This document shows positions 17,999 to 27,666 of a stretch of 64,000 bases of DNA, piece by piece. The notes beneath the pieces were generated by a model. That model saw only the letters and a list, made by a program, of their open reading frames with translations. It was not told where the DNA came from and made no database searches. The translations under genes were made by a program, and so were the position numbers. The stretch is from positions 1 through 64,000 of the forward strand of contig NZ_LXYR01000007.1 in the NCBI RefSeq assembly GCF_001650195.1, read 5' to 3'. The stretch comes from Phormidesmis priestleyi BC1401 (GTDB lineage Bacteria > Cyanobacteriota > Cyanobacteriia > Leptolyngbyales > Leptolyngbyaceae). Each line of letters starts with the position of its first letter. Within the stretch, counting starts at the first letter, position 1.

Positions 17999-18877
17999 GT
18001 GAAAATAAAACTCATCTTTGCAATCGCTTTAGCGCTTTTGGCATTTACTATGGTCATGTTTGCAACGTTGCTACCGAGTTCTGATAGCAAAAATCAGGCA
18101 GTCAGCCCCATCAATCAGCTCTACGTGTTTGGCGACAGCCTTTCAGATACGGGCACCATTTATAACGCCACTGGAGGAGCCTATCCTCCTAGCCCACCTT
18201 ACTTTCAAGGACGCTATTCAAACGGTCCGGTTTGGGTTGAGCATCTGGCTTCTAAGCTAGCAGTCACCCTCGATCGCGCTCACAACTTTGCGGCAGGAGG
18301 GGCAACCACCGGAGCGAACGGTTCTTATGGAGTTCCTGGGTTGCTCACTCAGGTGAAGAGTTTCACAACGGCTCACTCCCAGGCAGACCCACAGGCACTC
18401 TACGTCATCTGGGCAGGCGCAAATGATTATCTGCAAGGGGCAACCAGTCCGACGATCGTGGTCAAAAATCTGATGCAGGCGATCGAGTCTCTCTCAAAGG
18501 TGGGTGCCCAAAACATCTTAGTCGGCAACTTACCTGATTTGGGGCAGCTTCCATCGACGCGAAACACGAGCAATTCTAGCCCTCTCAGTGCGGTTACTCA
18601 GGCTCACAACCTCAGTTTGGCTCAGTCTCTTAAAGGAGTTGGAGCCAAAGTTAAAATCATTTCACTAGACGCAAACACGCTTTATCAAGAAGCCGAAACT
18701 AATCCAGCTAAGTTTGGGTTTACCAACGTGACGACGGGTTGCCTCTCGGCTCCCGATCGCTGTCGTCAACCCGACACCTTCTTGTTTTGGGATGGCATTC
18801 ATCCGACTACGGCAGCGCATCGAGCACTGAGCGAAATTGCCTTTTCAGCCCTGCAAGTTGGGCAGAGATCGAGCTAA
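17999..18877 (+). CDS. SGNH/GDSL lipase-esterase, thermolabile-hemolysin-like
   Basis: Secreted or membrane-anchored hydrolase of 292 aa. N-terminal hydrophobic segment (residues 4-24), then block I FGDSLSDTG with the nucleophile Ser, YSNGPVWVEHLA, block III WAGANDYL and block V WDGIHPT with the Asp/His pair. This is the GDSL subgroup with a long block I, seen in bacterial lipases and hemolysin-like proteins. GTG 17999 starts directly before the hydrophobic segment; I see no better ATG. The stop codon falls in the terminal motif of a repeat beginning at 18874. Confidence 0.8.
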   Translation: MKIKLIFAIALALLAFTMVMFATLLPSSDSKNQAVSPINQLYVFGDSLSDTGTIYNATGGAYPPSPPYFQGRYSNGPVWVEHLASKLAVTLDRAHNFAAGGATTGANGSYGVPGLLTQVKSFTTAHSQADPQALYVIWAGANDYLQGATSPTIVVKNLMQAIESLSKVGAQNILVGNLPDLGQLPSTRNTSNSSPLSAVTQAHNLSLAQSLKGVGAKVKIISLDANTLYQEAETNPAKFGFTNVTTGCLSAPDRCRQPDTFLFWDGIHPTTAAHRALSEIAFSALQVGQRSS

Positions 18878-19165
18878 GGATCGTGGATTAAATAACCTGT
18901 TATTTTGAGCTGACGCTAACTTGCTTGACAGTCGCCCCCTAAATCCCCCAATCTGGGCAGGGTGGTTTCATTGTCGCCAGAGGAATTCTGAAAGGCTTAT
19001 CGCTTCGTTCCCATTGGAGCAACGCTGTGACAAGAGGGAACGAGTTTTCAATGCTTTTGAATTTTCTTCAATGACAATGAAACCACCCTGCCTCTCCCTA
19101 GGGAGAGGGGAGCTAGAAATCTTGTTCCCTCTCCCCAGGGAGAGGGCTAGGGTGAGGGTAAATTC
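18874..19165. repeat. Composite repeat region with CAGGG-ended element (18958-19090)
   Basis: 18874-18900 matches the left end of the element at 32856 (CTAAGGATCGTGGATTAAAT). 18934-18957 is half of the CCCCTAAATCCCCC palindrome. 18958-19090 is a 133-bp element with perfect 18-bp terminal inverted repeats, CAGGGTGGTTTCATTGTC. Its two flanks do not match each other, so it has probably recombined. 19091-19165 carries CTCTCCC/GGGAGAG palindromes. No gene was seen through 19216. Confidence 0.7.
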
Positions 19166-19216
19166 TTTGGTTGATATCTGGATTCAGAAACATTGCATTT
19201 CTGACGATCGCTGTTC

Positions 19217-20860
19217 ATGAAACGGTTTTCTTACTCTCGGCTGCTGCCCTACTTGACGCTGTTGCTCTGGGTCTTGCCTCTCGTGCTGCTCAGAAGTGGA
19301 CAGCAAAGCCTGATGGCGCACGACGAAGGCATTTATGCGGCTCAAGCCCGATCGATTCTGCAAACGGGCGATTGGGTCAGCGTGCAGTGGGGCGGCGAAG
19401 CGGGATTTGATCGGACGATCGGAATTCAGTGGCTGATAGCTGCCTGTTATCTGATGTTTGGCACCAGTGAAGGAACGGCGCGACTGCCAAGCGCGATCGC
19501 GTTCGTTTTCAGCGTGTTGTTAACTTACCGAATCGGCTGCTATCTCTTAAATCCCCGTTTGGCGTGGTTAGGAGCCGCGATTTTTAGCGTCATTCCGTTA
19601 GTCGTACAATATGGGCGATTGGCAACGCAAGATTCTGTCCTTGTCTCGATCGAGCTACTCGGAATCTGGGCGCTTTTAGAAGCAACCAATCCTCAACTCA
19701 AAACTCGAAATTCTTTGTGGTTACTGCTGGCGGGCTGTAGCGTTGGCTGGGGATTTTTGATTAAAGGATTTATGATCATTCCGGCGGCGGTGGCGCTTTT
19801 GCCCTATCTAATCGGGCAACAGTCGCGTCATCGGCATCTCACAAATCCCTGGTTGTATGTGGGTTTAGGGTTGGGCGCTTTACCTACGATCGTGTGGTTG
19901 AGAGCCGCGATCGCGAACTATGGTAATAAACCGATCGCAGAATTGTTCGGCAAACTCATTCATCTCAAAGGACAGACTTATTTGGGAGCAGGTCCGTTTT
20001 ACTATATCTGGAACATCCCGGCGAATGGCTTTCCGTGGGTATTTTTTGCGTTGGCGGGATTGTGGTTGGCGTTCTACGATCGCGATGTCCGACAACTTCT
20101 AAAAGACAATCACGCTCGATTATTATTGCTGGGATATCCCATTTTATTATTCGTCGAACTGACGTTATTTGGGACTCGCACTCACTATTACCCGCTTCAG
20201 TTAATGCCCTTTGTGGGATTGTTGGCAGCGATCGCGCTCAACCAACTCGCTATTCTCTACGCAAACCGCAAACAATATCGACTTTTCACGAGCTTAAACT
20301 TAGTTTTTGGTGGTTTTGCTGTCATTCTGATCGCGATGAGTTTCGCAATTTTGACTCGTCTGATTACGATTCCGGGTGTGAAGTTAGAGATTTTATTTTT
20401 AGGCTCGATCGTGGCTCTTGTTGTAGGGTTTGGGTGGCTAACTTTACCGATTGTCTGGCTGAGACGACATCAGACAGACTTGACGAAATCATCGCAGCAA
20501 TGGCTAGCAGGATGGCTACTCACCTCTTGGATGGGACTAGCGATGCTCGGTTTAACAGGATTGTGGGGAAACTATGTTCCTCAACTAAAGACATTTTTGC
20601 AAACGCCCCAGATTGAAGCCGTTCTGAAATCGCATCGCGTCAGTTTTGTAGTGAACGACGATCGGATGAGTCGCGACGATCGTAAAACTTATCTGCTGCT
20701 CAACTTTTACACACCGCACATCGGACGACCTCTTACCCAAATAAATCTTCTAGAACGAGATGACTATGCGTGGCTCGATCCGAGTATTGCAGCCACCAAA
20801 CCCGCTCAATATCCCGTCATCGGCTCATTTCAAAAGTGGCAACTGATTAAGAAACCGTAA
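19217..20860 (+). CDS. GT39/ArnT-like membrane glycosyltransferase
   Basis: 547 aa with about twelve predicted membrane segments. The first loop has HDEGIYAAQAR, the acidic DE pair that the GT-C (PMT/ArnT) superfamily uses for catalysis, followed by DWVSVQWGGE. A soluble C-terminal tail starts near residue 470. These enzymes move a sugar from a polyprenyl-phosphate carrier to lipid A, protein or polysaccharide outside the membrane; the acceptor here cannot be told. A distant paralogue lies at 49598-51064. Confidence 0.8.
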   Translation: MKRFSYSRLLPYLTLLLWVLPLVLLRSGQQSLMAHDEGIYAAQARSILQTGDWVSVQWGGEAGFDRTIGIQWLIAACYLMFGTSEGTARLPSAIAFVFSVLLTYRIGCYLLNPRLAWLGAAIFSVIPLVVQYGRLATQDSVLVSIELLGIWALLEATNPQLKTRNSLWLLLAGCSVGWGFLIKGFMIIPAAVALLPYLIGQQSRHRHLTNPWLYVGLGLGALPTIVWLRAAIANYGNKPIAELFGKLIHLKGQTYLGAGPFYYIWNIPANGFPWVFFALAGLWLAFYDRDVRQLLKDNHARLLLLGYPILLFVELTLFGTRTHYYPLQLMPFVGLLAAIALNQLAILYANRKQYRLFTSLNLVFGGFAVILIAMSFAILTRLITIPGVKLEILFLGSIVALVVGFGWLTLPIVWLRRHQTDLTKSSQQWLAGWLLTSWMGLAMLGLTGLWGNYVPQLKTFLQTPQIEAVLKSHRVSFVVNDDRMSRDDRKTYLLLNFYTPHIGRPLTQINLLERDDYAWLDPSIAATKPAQYPVIGSFQKWQLIKKP

Positions 20861-20935
20861 TCGGCAGTCTCACAACCACGATCGTTCCTTGATTGACCTC
20901 ACTTTGAATCGTGAGCAGGTATCTTTTAAGAGCGT
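20861..20935 (-). pseudogene. Histidine kinase C-terminal remnant
   Basis: The minus strand reads LLTIQSEVNQGTIVVVRLPI, the usual last strand of a HATPase_c domain (family form LTVxSexgqGTtFtxxLP). The upstream ATP-binding boxes (N, G1) are absent, so only the end of a kinase gene remains. It sits directly behind the GT39 stop. Confidence 0.5.
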
Positions 20936-21002
20936 CAGCGCTGTTTGATGCGAGTCAGCAACCCCAGTAACCTGATAGTGGGCTGCCTCTAATCGCATTT
21001 GA

Positions 21003-21039
21003 AGGTATCAGACAACGACACTTTCATTGTCTGATACCT
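21003..21039. terminator. Perfect 13-bp inverted repeat, likely bidirectional terminator
   Basis: AGGTATCAGACAA and its exact complement TTGTCTGATACCT separated by 11 nt. It lies between two convergent genes (GT39 ending 20860, DUF1643 ending 21139) where a shared terminator is expected. No T-run follows, so a repeat remnant is the alternative. Confidence 0.5.
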
Positions 21040-21138
21040 GGTGGTCTAATTCGATCCTAACGCTACGATCTCGCGTCCTTCTCATTGTGTGGTCATTGTT
21101 TACCAAAAACCGCTCGACTGAACCGGAGTAGCCTGAGT

Positions 21139-21621
21139 TTAGCAAGATCTCAAAATGAGTTGAGTCAGCAGAGTATCGCGTTTGAGATAGAGCGGATGTC
21201 GAGGTTGTCCAGTTTTTGTGACACCCAGACAATAGAGATTTTGCTGAGAATTCAACCGTTCAATCACCGCCTGATCGCGCCCTCTCAAAGTCCCCCAATT
21301 TCCCCAGGCAAGAACGATCGTCTCGACTCGATCGCTCAAACTAGAGAGATAGCGATCGTTGTCTTCACCGATCGGGTCTGCAATTTGCTTGAGAAGTGGC
21401 GGACTTTTTGCCCGATATGCAAACAGATTCACCACTTCTAAACCGCCATAGCCCCAGTTTTGAGCAAACCCGATACATCGTCGAATCGTCGGATCGTTGA
21501 CGGTCGCATCAGCTCGATTGGGGTTGAGCATCACAAACCCGACTTTGGGCAACTGGCTCCACGATCGCCAAAGCGAATATCGATATGTGCTTGAATCGTC
21601 AAATACTGCACCTGAATGCAT
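21139..21621 (-). CDS. DUF1643 domain protein
   Basis: 160 aa, soluble. The family pattern is clear: YRYSLWRSW, FVMLNPNRADATVNDPTIRR, FAQNWGYGGLEVVNLFAYRA, and ETIVLAWGNWG. DUF1643 proteins occur in bacteria and phages; the function is not established. It starts 3 nt after the stop of the upstream 203-aa gene, so the two are cotranscribed. Confidence 0.85.
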   Translation of the reverse strand: MHSGAVFDDSSTYRYSLWRSWSQLPKVGFVMLNPNRADATVNDPTIRRCIGFAQNWGYGGLEVVNLFAYRAKSPPLLKQIADPIGEDNDRYLSSLSDRVETIVLAWGNWGTLRGRDQAVIERLNSQQNLYCLGVTKTGQPRHPLYLKRDTLLTQLILRSC

Positions 21622-21624
21622 CGC

Positions 21625-22236
21625 TCACCCTAATGGAAATCTCCCTGGAAGCACGGCATGAATATATTCACTGCCCGACTCAGGAAAACCCCGGTGATAG
21701 AGCGCTTCTTCGGGTCTGCCCCAGCCTAATTGCAGCAAAATTTCTAGTGTGTCATTGCTGCCTTGGCGCGTCAGCGTCGCCCATTCGGTGCGATCGAGAA
21801 GGCGATCGAAATCATTGCCTGACATCGGCTGATAAAACTTCCCGCAATTCATACTTAAATAGAAATTCATCCCGTCGGTGACTTCTTGCCAAAACGCCAC
21901 GATCGACGTTTTTGCCGCTCTTAGAATCATGCGATCGCTGTTGAGACTAATCAACTGATCGTCAATTCTAGGATAGCGAAACGGGCTACCTTTAATCGTC
22001 ATGGTTTGCCACACGATTCCAGAAACCTGATGCTCTCGCTGATAGAGGTGCACTGTGTTGCGAAAGTCATTGTAAGCAGTGAATTTTTGAATGCCGTCAG
22101 ATTTGACAAAGCGATCAATAATCGGATTGATGCCCGATGGCGTTGCAGCCAAGTTTAGACGCTGCCCATTTATGCAGGCTCGTCGCTCGTCAGCGAGAAT
22201 TTTGACCAACTCTTCGGTGCTGTAGATTTTTGACAT
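21625..22236 (-). CDS. Conserved hypothetical protein
   Basis: 203 aa, soluble, no signal. I do not recognise the family. It begins with a charged helix (SKIYSTEELVKILADERRAC) and is mixed alpha/beta with several tryptophans near the C-terminus. HIP1-like sites and normal codon use suggest a native gene. It lies 3 nt before the DUF1643 gene and 114 nt after the Nudix gene, all on the same strand. Confidence 0.6.
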   Translation of the reverse strand: MSKIYSTEELVKILADERRACINGQRLNLAATPSGINPIIDRFVKSDGIQKFTAYNDFRNTVHLYQREHQVSGIVWQTMTIKGSPFRYPRIDDQLISLNSDRMILRAAKTSIVAFWQEVTDGMNFYLSMNCGKFYQPMSGNDFDRLLDRTEWATLTRQGSNDTLEILLQLGWGRPEEALYHRGFPESGSEYIHAVLPGRFPLG

Positions 22237-22350
22237 CTCAAAATCCTCTAGCCAGAGTATCTGATGCTCAAGTTCCCTTTGGTTGAATCCTAGCGCGTCA
22301 TGCCCGTTTGAGCCGTGTTTGTCGGGGTCTTCTTAAGAATTTCTCGATCG

Positions 22351-22842
22351 TCACCTCAAACGCGGACGAATTCCATAATGACGGAGCTGCAGATAATCGT
22401 GCAAGATCCGATCGTGATCAAAGCAAAGATTGCGCGGTAGCTCCCAAACGTTGACAATTTTCGCGTTTTTGGCATCGTCTCCTGCGGTCGGTTCGCCCTG
22501 AGCGGTGGCGACATAAACCATGCTGACTGTGTGCTGTCGGGCATCTCGCGCCGGGTCAGAATAGACATTGAGCAACTCGACTAATTCCACCTCTAAGCCG
22601 ATTTCTTCCATTGCTTCTCGACGAGCGGTGGCTTCTGCGGGTTCGCCATAGTCCATAAATCCGCCTGGGATCGCCCAACCGTAAGGAGGATTTAGGCGCT
22701 CAATCAGAATAATCGGACGATCGGGGCGATCGATCATCTCAATAATAATGTCCACTGTAGGAGAAGGATTTTTGTGAGCCACCAGCACATCTAGGAGGAT
22801 AAAGGACAATGGGTGAAAGTCGGGGTTCAAGCCAAATTCCAT
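22351..22842 (-). CDS. Nudix hydrolase (ADP-ribose pyrophosphatase-like)
   Basis: 163 aa. The Nudix box GX5EX7REUXEEXGU is complete, from GGFMDYGEPAEA to REAMEEIGLEV, binding Mg2+ for hydrolysis of a nucleoside diphosphate linked to another moiety. The PYGWAIPGG approach and the later YSDPARDAR segment match the short ADP-ribose or NADH pyrophosphatase-like Nudix proteins of cyanobacteria. It is divergent from malQ, with 91 nt between. Confidence 0.85.
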   Translation of the reverse strand: MEFGLNPDFHPLSFILLDVLVAHKNPSPTVDIIIEMIDRPDRPIILIERLNPPYGWAIPGGFMDYGEPAEATARREAMEEIGLEVELVELLNVYSDPARDARQHTVSMVYVATAQGEPTAGDDAKNAKIVNVWELPRNLCFDHDRILHDYLQLRHYGIRPRLR

Positions 22843-22933
22843 CCTTTCTTTTGACCGATTCTAACGTTCAGCGTGCCATGCTACAGTCTTCACATCTTAT
22901 TGCTAATTCGTCCTTCACTCTTCACCCTTGCTT

Positions 22934-24457
22934 ATGCCTTTTCCCAGATCAAGCGGCATTTTGCTGCATCCTACTTGTCTTCCCAGTCGGTTTGGCGTGG
23001 GCGAATTAGGCTCAGAGGCACAGCGCTTTATCGATTTTATGGCAAATAGTGGACAGCAGTTTTGGCAAGTGCTGCCATTGGGTCCAACCGGGTATGGCAA
23101 CTCGCCCTATGCGTCTTATTCAGCGACAGCAGGCAACCCACTGCTGATCAGTTTGGAGGTGCTGCAAAAACAAGGGCTGCTGTGGGATGAAGATCTGTGG
23201 AATGTGCCTGAGTTTCCGATCGGGTGGGTAGACTTCGATCGCGTCACTGCCTTCAAGATGCCTCTGTTGCAGAAGGCGTGCGATCGCTTCAAAACACAAG
23301 CCTCTCCTGAACAACAGCAAAAATTTGCAGACTTTTGCCACAGCAAAGCCTATTGGCTCGATGACTATGCGCTGTTCATGGCGCTGAAGGGAGAACACGA
23401 CGGCAAAAGCTGGCACCACTGGGAGCCAGACCTGGCGCATCGTCAGCCCAGCGCGCTTGAACCAGCCCGTCAACGCTTAAATGGCGAGATTTATTATCAC
23501 AAATATCTTCAGTTTGAGTTCTTTCACCATTGGGCAGAGATCAAACAATACGCCAACGATCGTCATATCGAAATCATTGGCGACATTCCCATTTACGTGG
23601 CTCACGACAGCGCGGATGTGTGGGCAAACCCCGAAAACTTCTCTCTTGACGAAAAGACGGGCGAACCTAAACTAATGGCGGGCGTTCCTCCCGATTATTT
23701 TAGCGATACGGGGCAACTGTGGGGCAACCCGGTCTATAACTGGGAGCATTTGCAAGAGACGGACTTTGCCTGGTGGCTGCGGCGATTTGAGGCAATGTTA
23801 GATTATGTAGATATCATCCGCATTGACCACTTCAGAGGGTTTGAGGCTTATTGGGCGGTGCCTCAAGGTGAGACAACGGCGATGAATGGTGAGTGGATTA
23901 AAGCGCCTGGTGAAGAGTTTTTTGAAGTGCTGCGGCTCAAGCTAGGCAGACTGCCGATTATGGCTGAAGATTTGGGTGTGATCACTCCAGAAGTCGAAGC
24001 TTTGCGCGATCGCTTCGACTTCCCTGGCATGAAAATTCTACAGTTTGCATTCGGCTCTGATCCGGGCAATCCCTTTCTGCCCTTCAACTTTAGGCACAAC
24101 AGCGTCGTCTATACGGGCACTCATGACAACGACACGACGATCGGGTGGTATGACTCTGCATCCGATTGGGAGAAGGAGCAACTCTGGCTTTATATGGGTA
24201 ACATCGGCAATGACGGGGTGCACTGGGAGTTGATTCGCATGGCGTTGACTTCGATTTCAAATCAAGCTCTGATTCCCCTGCAAGATTTAATGGGACTCGA
24301 CAACTCGGCAAGAATGAACTTTCCGGGCACTGCCGAGGGAAATTGGGGATGGCGCTATCGATCGGAGATGTTGAGTCACGAGTTAGGCGAAAAGCTCAAA
24401 ACTCTGACGCGCGTTTCGGGTCGGCTGCGACAACATCAAGAAAGTGAATCCAATTAG
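22934..24457 (+). CDS. malQ: 4-alpha-glucanotransferase (amylomaltase, GH77)
   Basis: 507 aa, full length for bacterial GH77. It transfers alpha-1,4-glucan segments in glycogen and maltooligosaccharide metabolism. Motifs: RSSGILLHPTCLPS, FWQVLPLGPTGYGNSPY, DIPIYVAHDSADVWANP, IIRIDHFRGFEAYWAVP with the nucleophile Asp, MAEDLG with the acid/base Glu, and YTGTHDNDTT with the third carboxylate. ATG 22934 is taken rather than TTG 22928. Confidence 0.93.
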   Translation: MPFPRSSGILLHPTCLPSRFGVGELGSEAQRFIDFMANSGQQFWQVLPLGPTGYGNSPYASYSATAGNPLLISLEVLQKQGLLWDEDLWNVPEFPIGWVDFDRVTAFKMPLLQKACDRFKTQASPEQQQKFADFCHSKAYWLDDYALFMALKGEHDGKSWHHWEPDLAHRQPSALEPARQRLNGEIYYHKYLQFEFFHHWAEIKQYANDRHIEIIGDIPIYVAHDSADVWANPENFSLDEKTGEPKLMAGVPPDYFSDTGQLWGNPVYNWEHLQETDFAWWLRRFEAMLDYVDIIRIDHFRGFEAYWAVPQGETTAMNGEWIKAPGEEFFEVLRLKLGRLPIMAEDLGVITPEVEALRDRFDFPGMKILQFAFGSDPGNPFLPFNFRHNSVVYTGTHDNDTTIGWYDSASDWEKEQLWLYMGNIGNDGVHWELIRMALTSISNQALIPLQDLMGLDNSARMNFPGTAEGNWGWRYRSEMLSHELGEKLKTLTRVSGRLRQHQESESN

Positions 24458-24703
24458 CCCCTCTGTTTATCTACCATAAAATTAAAGGGCGTTGCTGAAT
24501 CTAGATATGAACCGCTAGATTCGCCCTCACCCTAGCCCTCTCCCAGAAGGAGAGGGAACAAGAATTCTGGCTCCCTTCTCCTCGGGGAGAAGGGTTGGCG
24601 AGGGCTTGCCCCACTTCGTGAGGAGGGCAATTCATGTGTTTTGCTAATCTTGGAGGCAGGCTGAATAGGGCATCTAGACTCTCAAAACAGCTACCTTCAA
24701 CCT
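24458..24703. repeat. Intergenic repeat, GGCGTTGCTGAATC-ended
   Basis: No gene. GGCGTTGCTGAATC begins at about 24489 and recurs inverted at 6743-6754 and 36834-36850. It is followed by paired CTCTCCC and CTTCTCC palindromes and the stretch GGGCTTGCCCCACTTCGTGA (about 24602-24621) shared with 6706 and 32915. Probably a decayed non-autonomous element; it separates malQ and ispH, which converge here. Confidence 0.6.
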
Positions 24704-25906
24704 TCAAACCACGGCTGCGGCTTTTAACTCAAAGATTTTCTCAATCACATCGGCGACGACTTTATCAGGTGTAGACGCGCCGGAGGTGATGCCGACCACG
24801 ATTTTGCCGTCAGGGAGCCAATTTTGAACGACTTCTAGCTCGCAGTTGAGAGGCTTGTGCTCGATGCCATTTGCCCCAATGCGTTCGGCGCTGTCAATGT
24901 GATAAGAAGGAATCTGACGATCGACCGCAATCTCCTGCAAGTGCGTCGTGTTAGATGAGTTATAGCCTCCAATCACGACCATCAGATCGAGTTTTTCGTC
25001 TACTAGCTCAAACATGGCATCTTGCCGTTCTTGGGTGGCATCGCAAATAGTGTTGAAGCTGAGGAAGTGCTGATTAAGCTGATCGGGACCATATTTTCGC
25101 ATCATCGTGTGCTCAAACAGTTTGCCGATCTGCTCGGTTTCGCCTTTGAGCATCGTGGTTTGATTGGCGATGCCGACGCGCTCTAAGTCTCGATCGGGGT
25201 CAAATCCTACCGAAACCGATTGCTGAAATTTGGTCAAAAATTCGTGACGATCGCCGCCGTTGAGAATGTAGTTTGCCACATATTCGGCTTCTGCCAGGTT
25301 CAACACGATCAGATAGATCCCGGCAAACGAACTCGTGGCAACGGTTTCCTCGTGGTTATATTTGCCGTGAATAATCGAGGTGTGCGCGACTTTTTTGTGC
25401 TTCTCGACGGTGTTCCAAACTTTTGACACCCACGGGCAGGTCGTATCGACAATTTTGCAGCCGCGATCGTTGAGAATCTGCATTTCTTGAACGCTGGCAC
25501 CAAACGCAGGCAAAATCACCACGTCGCCCACTCCGACCCCAGAGAAGTCTTTTTCGCCATTAATCAACGAGATAAAATGTACGTTCATCTCTCGCAACCG
25601 CTGATTGACTGAGGGATTGTGGATAATTTCATTCGTGATCCAAATCCGCTCGGTGGGGAAGTGTTGCCGAGTTTCATACGCCATCGCCACAGCCCGCTCA
25701 ACGCCCCAACAAAACCCAAACGCCTCCGCTAATCGAATCGTGACATCGCCTCGCGTCAGGGTGTATTGCCGATCTCGGATTTGCTGAATCAAATCGCTTT
25801 GATATTCAGACTCCATAACCCCCGCAACCTCGGTCTCGTGACCAAACCCTTTGCGGTGATAGTTTTCAGAACTGTTGAGCGATCGCTTAAACGCTTTGGT
25901 ATCCAT
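24704..25906 (-). CDS. ispH: 4-hydroxy-3-methylbut-2-enyl diphosphate reductase (IspH/LytB)
   Basis: Last enzyme of the MEP pathway: reduces HMBPP to IPP and DMAPP with a 4Fe-4S cluster. At 400 aa it is the long cyanobacterial/plastid form. The three cluster cysteines are in [21 protein letters not shown] and [12 protein letters not shown]; the [12 protein letters not shown] and GGYNSSNT segments bind substrate. It supplies precursors to the hopanoid, tocopherol and undecaprenyl steps also in this window. It is convergent with malQ and divergent from an unknown cassette. Confidence 0.95.
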   Translation of the reverse strand: MDTKAFKRSLNSSENYHRKGFGHETEVAGVMESEYQSDLIQQIRDRQYTLTRGDVTIRLAEAFGFCWGVERAVAMAYETRQHFPTERIWITNEIIHNPSVNQRLREMNVHFISLINGEKDFSGVGVGDVVILPAFGASVQEMQILNDRGCKIVDTTCPWVSKVWNTVEKHKKVAHTSIIHGKYNHEETVATSSFAGIYLIVLNLAEAEYVANYILNGGDRHEFLTKFQQSVSVGFDPDRDLERVGIANQTTMLKGETEQIGKLFEHTMMRKYGPDQLNQHFLSFNTICDATQERQDAMFELVDEKLDLMVVIGGYNSSNTTHLQEIAVDRQIPSYHIDSAERIGANGIEHKPLNCELEVVQNWLPDGKIVVGITSGASTPDKVVADVIEKIFELKAAAVV

Positions 25907-26220
25907 CCCGTCTTTTTCCCTTAAGTGCCGCCAATGTACTCACCATTTATTATGTGATCATAAGCGGTTGGGTGACAGACCGTTGAAATGTGCTCCAGGG
26001 TTGAGCGCATCAGTGGTTGAGCTAACCAAATGACAATAATATTTGTATCTTAATAGACATCTTATAAGTTTCGTTCTGGTTCAGTGGTCTGTTACGATGG
26101 CAAATATCCCTTCGCTGAAACTACAGGGTTCAACTCTTTACGTTACTGCCCCCCACGGGGTAGATTAGGGTTGAGATAGACAAGGAATGGCTCTCTAGAA
26201 TCCGTGCTACAGGTGGTTGA
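25907..26220. other. Divergent intergenic region
   Basis: Spacer between ispH and the three-gene cassette; should hold both promoters. It is AT-rich near 26030-26075 and contains a small CCCCCCACGGGG palindrome at about 26149-26160. No clear box was assigned. Confidence 0.3.
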
Positions 26221-26994
26221 ATGTCTGAGTTAGAGGGTAAACAAAATCCCAATTCTATCTATTGGCAGGCTGAGAGCTTTAGGTTAACAGCTTTCCTTAG
26301 TCCATCTGCCCAGATTGTAGAGCAGGACTCGTGGAAAAAGCTGACAGGAGAATTGCCAGAGCGAAAGACCTCTGAACCCAGAACAGGTATTAGACAAGAA
26401 GAAGGAAGATTTAAAGATGAACGGGTCGATGGGCAGTTAGTTTTAATAACTCAGCCAACTAGAGCAGATTGGCAATTAGTTCCAATCACAGACGTATCTG
26501 ATCCAGAATTTCCCACGCTAGGTCTATTCACGGAATCAGTGGACTCATTTCTTAAACTAATGATTCGCTGGCTGGAAGAAGCTCCTCCAACACAACGCTT
26601 GGCTTTTGGAGCAGTCTTGATTAAACCCGTCAACAGTTCAAAAGAGGGTTATGAGTGGGTTTCTGCTTATCTCCCATTCAATTTAGATGAAAACTCATCT
26701 GATTTTTCTTACCAAATTAATCGACCTAGAAAATCTGCTTCTACCAAAACCTCTGACTTATCAATCAATCGCTTGTCTAAATGGAGTGTCAGTCTTTTGA
26801 CGAGTTTTGCTTTTGATCCAAGCAGGCTTGAGCAGTACATTACTAAACCACCTCGATTTTCTGTCCGTCTTGAATTAGATATAAACACCACACCAAACTT
26901 TTCAGAAGAGGTAGGCTCGGAGAAACTGTCTCATGTCTTTCAAGAATTGGTTGAACTTGGTAGAGAAATAGCAAGCAAGGGAGATATCAAATGA
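26221..26994 (+). CDS. Cassette protein A, unknown function
   Basis: 257 aa, soluble, no signal or membrane segment. I do not recognise it. It has a WQAESFRLTAFL start, a central hydrophobic block QRLAFGAVLIKPVNSS and a middle part SDFSYQINRPRKS followed by NRLSKWS, a pattern of mixed alpha/beta with conserved-looking Trp and Arg. Codon use is AT-rich and no HIP1 octamer occurs in the cassette. Its stop overlaps the next gene by ATGA, indicating tight coupling. Confidence 0.6.
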   Translation: MSELEGKQNPNSIYWQAESFRLTAFLSPSAQIVEQDSWKKLTGELPERKTSEPRTGIRQEEGRFKDERVDGQLVLITQPTRADWQLVPITDVSDPEFPTLGLFTESVDSFLKLMIRWLEEAPPTQRLAFGAVLIKPVNSSKEGYEWVSAYLPFNLDENSSDFSYQINRPRKSASTKTSDLSINRLSKWSVSLLTSFAFDPSRLEQYITKPPRFSVRLELDINTTPNFSEEVGSEKLSHVFQELVELGREIASKGDIK

Positions 26995-27620
26995 ACGTAA
27001 CTGGAGAAACTTATACTCTGTCAGGCACAGATTCTGCATACACACTACAGCAATCTGCTGTGACGTTTCCTAGCTCAACTCAATCAAACCGAGCGGTTCG
27101 AGTTCAAGCCCTTTCAGCAAGTACTCAACCCGCGAAAGCTCTGAAAGCTTCTCAGAGAAGGAAACCTGTCGGAGCTTCAACTGAGTTTTATGAACCTTCA
27201 GATGCTCTTTACTCAAAAACCGAAGCTATCTTCTGGACAGCAAAAGGAGAGGTTTTTGAGGATGGAATGGAAAGTGCATTCTCACGGAAGCTCAGTTACT
27301 TTGTCAAAAAATATAGCGAGGATGCACTGGAGGCAATAACTCGTTTGATTGTGTGTGAGGAAGTTGATCCAGAAATCGCTGGCGAAGCTCTACGGTGGCT
27401 GGGTCGTGTAGATCATGCAGAATCCTACGAATACCGTCGATGGTTACTTGAGCGAAGTCTAAGTTTGTCATCTACTCGTGTTAGAGACGGGGCAATCTTG
27501 GGTCTTGCTTCCATGGATGACAGACGTGCTATCCCTTACTTGAAGATTGCCATTAAAAAAGAGCAGTGTTCTGAGCTTAAAGCAGATATGGAGTCAGTTC
27601 TGGAGCAGTTGGAGAGCTGA
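26991..27620 (+). CDS. Cassette protein B, HEAT-like repeat protein
   Basis: 209 aa. The first 65 residues are low-complexity (rich in Ser, Thr, Gln, Ala) and likely disordered. The C-terminal half is helical with HEAT-like pairs: DPEIAGEALRWLGRVDHAES, then STRVRDGAILGLASMDDRRA and IPYLKIAIKKE, ending DMESVLEQLE. Such repeats bind other proteins. Overlaps protein A by 4 nt and precedes protein C by 46 nt. Confidence 0.6.
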   Translation: MNVTGETYTLSGTDSAYTLQQSAVTFPSSTQSNRAVRVQALSASTQPAKALKASQRRKPVGASTEFYEPSDALYSKTEAIFWTAKGEVFEDGMESAFSRKLSYFVKKYSEDALEAITRLIVCEEVDPEIAGEALRWLGRVDHAESYEYRRWLLERSLSLSSTRVRDGAILGLASMDDRRAIPYLKIAIKKEQCSELKADMESVLEQLES

Positions 27621-27666
27621 ATTAGTGCCGCTACTTTTGAGGGCTATACGAAAAAATAGGTGGTAC

